Of a DNA stretch of 64,000 nucleotides, positions 62,512-64,000 are shown in pieces. The notes below the pieces were generated by a model. That model was given only the letters and a program-made list of their open reading frames with translations, was not told the DNA's origin and made no database searches. Source of the DNA: Tenacibaculum sp. Its GTDB lineage: Bacteria > Bacteroidota > Bacteroidia > Flavobacteriales > Flavobacteriaceae. The stretch's first letter is position 1. The number at the start of each line of letters is the position of its first letter. The stretch is from assembly GCA_018456245.1 (NCBI GenBank), contig JAGYHQ010000002.1, positions 1-64,000 on the forward strand. The letters are read 5' to 3'. Made by a program: the position numbers and the translations under genes.

Positions 62512-63858
62512 TTAATAATTAACTTGCTTTTCCGTTCCAGTAGGGTTTTTATCCAAAGTCGTAAGTGTTGTATTTTCAAATGCTCCGATTAGGTTTTCGT
62601 CCCAACCATTATACTGCTGGATAAACTCAAAAGGTTCAAGGGTTGTTTCTCTGTCGGAGTGTTTCATTGCCGATAAAATATACCAACTCTCACGCTTATC
62701 AGAACCACTACCTGCACCGAGTTTGCCCCCAGGGATTCCTGCACCAATAATTGAGGGGTCAACACCAGTGGCTGTAAGTCCTGCTTGTATTCCTGCCGAT
62801 GTATCGTCTAAATATTTACCATCTGTATTTTTTGCGGACACATCTGTAATTTTTAAGCCAGGCTGTGGATTTCCATTTTCATCTTTATAAATCAGCGACA
62901 TTATAGATGCACCTCCATTTTCAGCACCTCGCAAATTTTGGTCTAACTCTTGGATAAATTCCGAACGAATTTCTTGGCGTTTTTCTGGTGTAAAACTTTG
63001 CCAATCCTCTTTGTATTTTCGCTCAAAATATTCTTCAAATACCTCTATATGAAAATTGATATTTGCCTTATCTTTTAAAAATGCCTGTTTAAATTTCGGA
63101 ATAGAATTGATAATATCCAGCCAACCACTCTCAATAATAGAATGCCATTCGGGGTCGGGATAATAACTCTCGTGTATCAACGGATAATAAATCGGTCTAA
63201 TAAAATTACGAATTTTCTTTGCCTTGCAATATTCACGCACTTCATCAGCAGACCAATCGTTATCAATCAGAGCAATTTTATCTACATATTTGCTATCCAA
63301 ATTCACACCATCAGCCCACTTGGTAGAAATATAAACATTTTCAATCGCTCGACTTTTCTCGTTCATTAGTTCAAATCGGCAGTTAGCCGTTTGTTGCCGT
63401 TTTACACGAACGATTTTTTTAAAGTCGTTACTCAAAACATACTCTGGAAAGGCAATCGCAAAATATTCAAGGTCGATAATGGTTTCTTTCCAAAATCGTT
63501 TCATATGATTTCGTACAAAAAACTGATGCAACTCTGGATATTGTCGTGTACTTTTAGGAATGATTTGGCGTTTGCCACTCTCGTCAAAAGTTTCTTCGGC
63601 AAGTACAAAGCCACTTCCGTAGTGTGCTTTTCGGTTAGTTCTAAGTCCAGAGCGTAACGCTCCGGCAGGTTTTATTTGCTTGAGTAATTTTTGAGGAAAG
63701 TCGTTATTACTGCCCCAACTCGCAACTTTACCGTCAGAGTCTTCCGTATTTATGATTGTTCTGGTAACGGTAGCATCGTTTTTGTTTTTTGAAAACTTAA
63801 CGACAGCCTTGCTGTTACCTCCTGTTATTGCAAAATCTCCGTAAAATACTGTCCCCAT
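62512..63858 (-). CDS. portal-like phage protein
   Basis: The 448-residue protein has an N-terminal region with ASWGSNNDFPQKLLKQIKPAGALRSGLRTNRKAHYGSGFV, a central RPIYYPLIHESYYPDPEW and a C-terminal part TSAGIQAGLTATGVDPSIIGAGIPGGKLGAGSGSDKRE, reading like portal proteins of Bacteroidota siphophages. A portal forms the DNA gate of the head. The start codon overlaps the stop of the upstream gene (TAATG). Confidence 0.65.
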   Translation of the reverse strand: MGTVFYGDFAITGGNSKAVVKFSKNKNDATVTRTIINTEDSDGKVASWGSNNDFPQKLLKQIKPAGALRSGLRTNRKAHYGSGFVLAEETFDESGKRQIIPKSTRQYPELHQFFVRNHMKRFWKETIIDLEYFAIAFPEYVLSNDFKKIVRVKRQQTANCRFELMNEKSRAIENVYISTKWADGVNLDSKYVDKIALIDNDWSADEVREYCKAKKIRNFIRPIYYPLIHESYYPDPEWHSIIESGWLDIINSIPKFKQAFLKDKANINFHIEVFEEYFERKYKEDWQSFTPEKRQEIRSEFIQELDQNLRGAENGGASIMSLIYKDENGNPQPGLKITDVSAKNTDGKYLDDTSAGIQAGLTATGVDPSIIGAGIPGGKLGAGSGSDKRESWYILSAMKHSDRETTLEPFEFIQQYNGWDENLIGAFENTTLTTLDKNPTGTEKQVNY

Positions 63859-64000
63859 TAATAAATAACTTTTTGTCCGTTAATTGAAATTATCAATCTG
63901 ATATGAATAGTCCTAATATCACCATTTTGTAATTCAACATTTCGTGTTCTGTTTTCAAAATGATTAGGATTACGCTTTCTTTTGGTACTACTTTGAGCAA
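63858..64000 (-). CDS. C-terminal end of an unidentified phage gene
   Basis: The minus-strand frame from the window edge ends with a stop at 63858-63860. Only the last 46 residues are visible (SSTKRKRNPNHFENRTRN ... RLIISINGQKVIY). Their basic first part and beta-like second part give no family. Confidence 0.6.
   Translation of the reverse strand, partial: AQSSTKRKRNPNHFENRTRNVELQNGDIRTIHIRLIISINGQKVIY

Larger units (their letters stand above)
44788..64000. mobile_element. prophage, left part, continuing beyond the window
   Basis: Integrase at the left edge, then about 18 kb of leftward genes: tail, terminase, lysis and portal-like functions. The att site at 44788 fits the integrase position. 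The major capsid protein, protease and the early region are not present, so at least part of the genome lies to the right. A long tape measure and tail-fibre-like proteins point to a siphovirus-like particle. Confidence 0.85.

Overview
The window is AT-rich DNA from a bacterium of the Bacteroidota, most likely a marine-type Flavobacteriaceae. Several things point there: the protein families (GSCFA, Stealth phosphotransferases, TPM-domain pair, BACON domains), genes without strong Shine-Dalgarno sequences, and promoters of the flavobacterial type. The clearest of these promoters is TTG-N19-TATATTTG in front of the tRNA gene at 22991-23020.

Region 1 (1-23103) is chromosomal backbone. It holds ileS (5' end missing), a degenerate DksA/TraR protein, lspA, and a polysaccharide patch (two Stealth phosphotransferases, a PIG-L deacetylase and a remnant that looks like an O-antigen ligase). 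These are followed by accC-accB, rpmF-DUF177, pdxA, ribE, a rhodanese, a GSCFA protein, alaS, an M23 peptidase, a MerR regulator, lemA with two TPM-domain genes, msrA, der, era and an initiator tRNA-Met.

Region 2 (about 23088-44804) is an integrated island in the 3' end of that tRNA. A 17-bp piece of the tRNA is repeated at its far end. Matching repeats, possibly integrase arm sites, lie just inside both ends. The left and middle parts carry defence-type cargo: an AbiEi/AbiEii-like pair, a DUF4143 ATPase, a serine recombinase and an ArdA antirestriction protein. After these comes a rightward operon of nine genes (29185-38937): two adenine-methyltransferase-like proteins, an AbiV-like protein, a GIY-YIG/T5orf172-helicase, two proteins of unknown function, an ADP-ribosylglycohydrolase, an LRR-like protein and a DUF1810 protein. 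Its leader holds a probable structured RNA with its own terminator and a 34-35 bp repeat duplicated downstream. The right part of the island looks like a satellite or plasmid replication module: zinc-finger/TOPRIM primase-like protein, P4/D5-type primase-helicase, excisionase-like HTH, an unknown protein and a tyrosine integrase.

Region 3 (about 44788 to beyond 64000) is the left part of a tailed-phage prophage in tandem at the same tRNA site. Its integrase lies at the left edge on the plus strand. The morphogenesis and lysis genes run leftward: a portal-like protein, DUF6712, a tail-fibre-like protein, DUF1353, a possible holin, a GH108 endolysin, a candidate unimolecular spanin, terminase, a DinJ/YafQ toxin-antitoxin pair, tape measure, a BACON-domain tail protein and a terminal structural protein. 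Head genes and the right att site are not in the window.

The features most worth following are the repeat/anti-repeat RNA in front of the defence operon, the make-up of that operon, the tandem island-prophage arrangement, and a motif that precedes three prophage genes.
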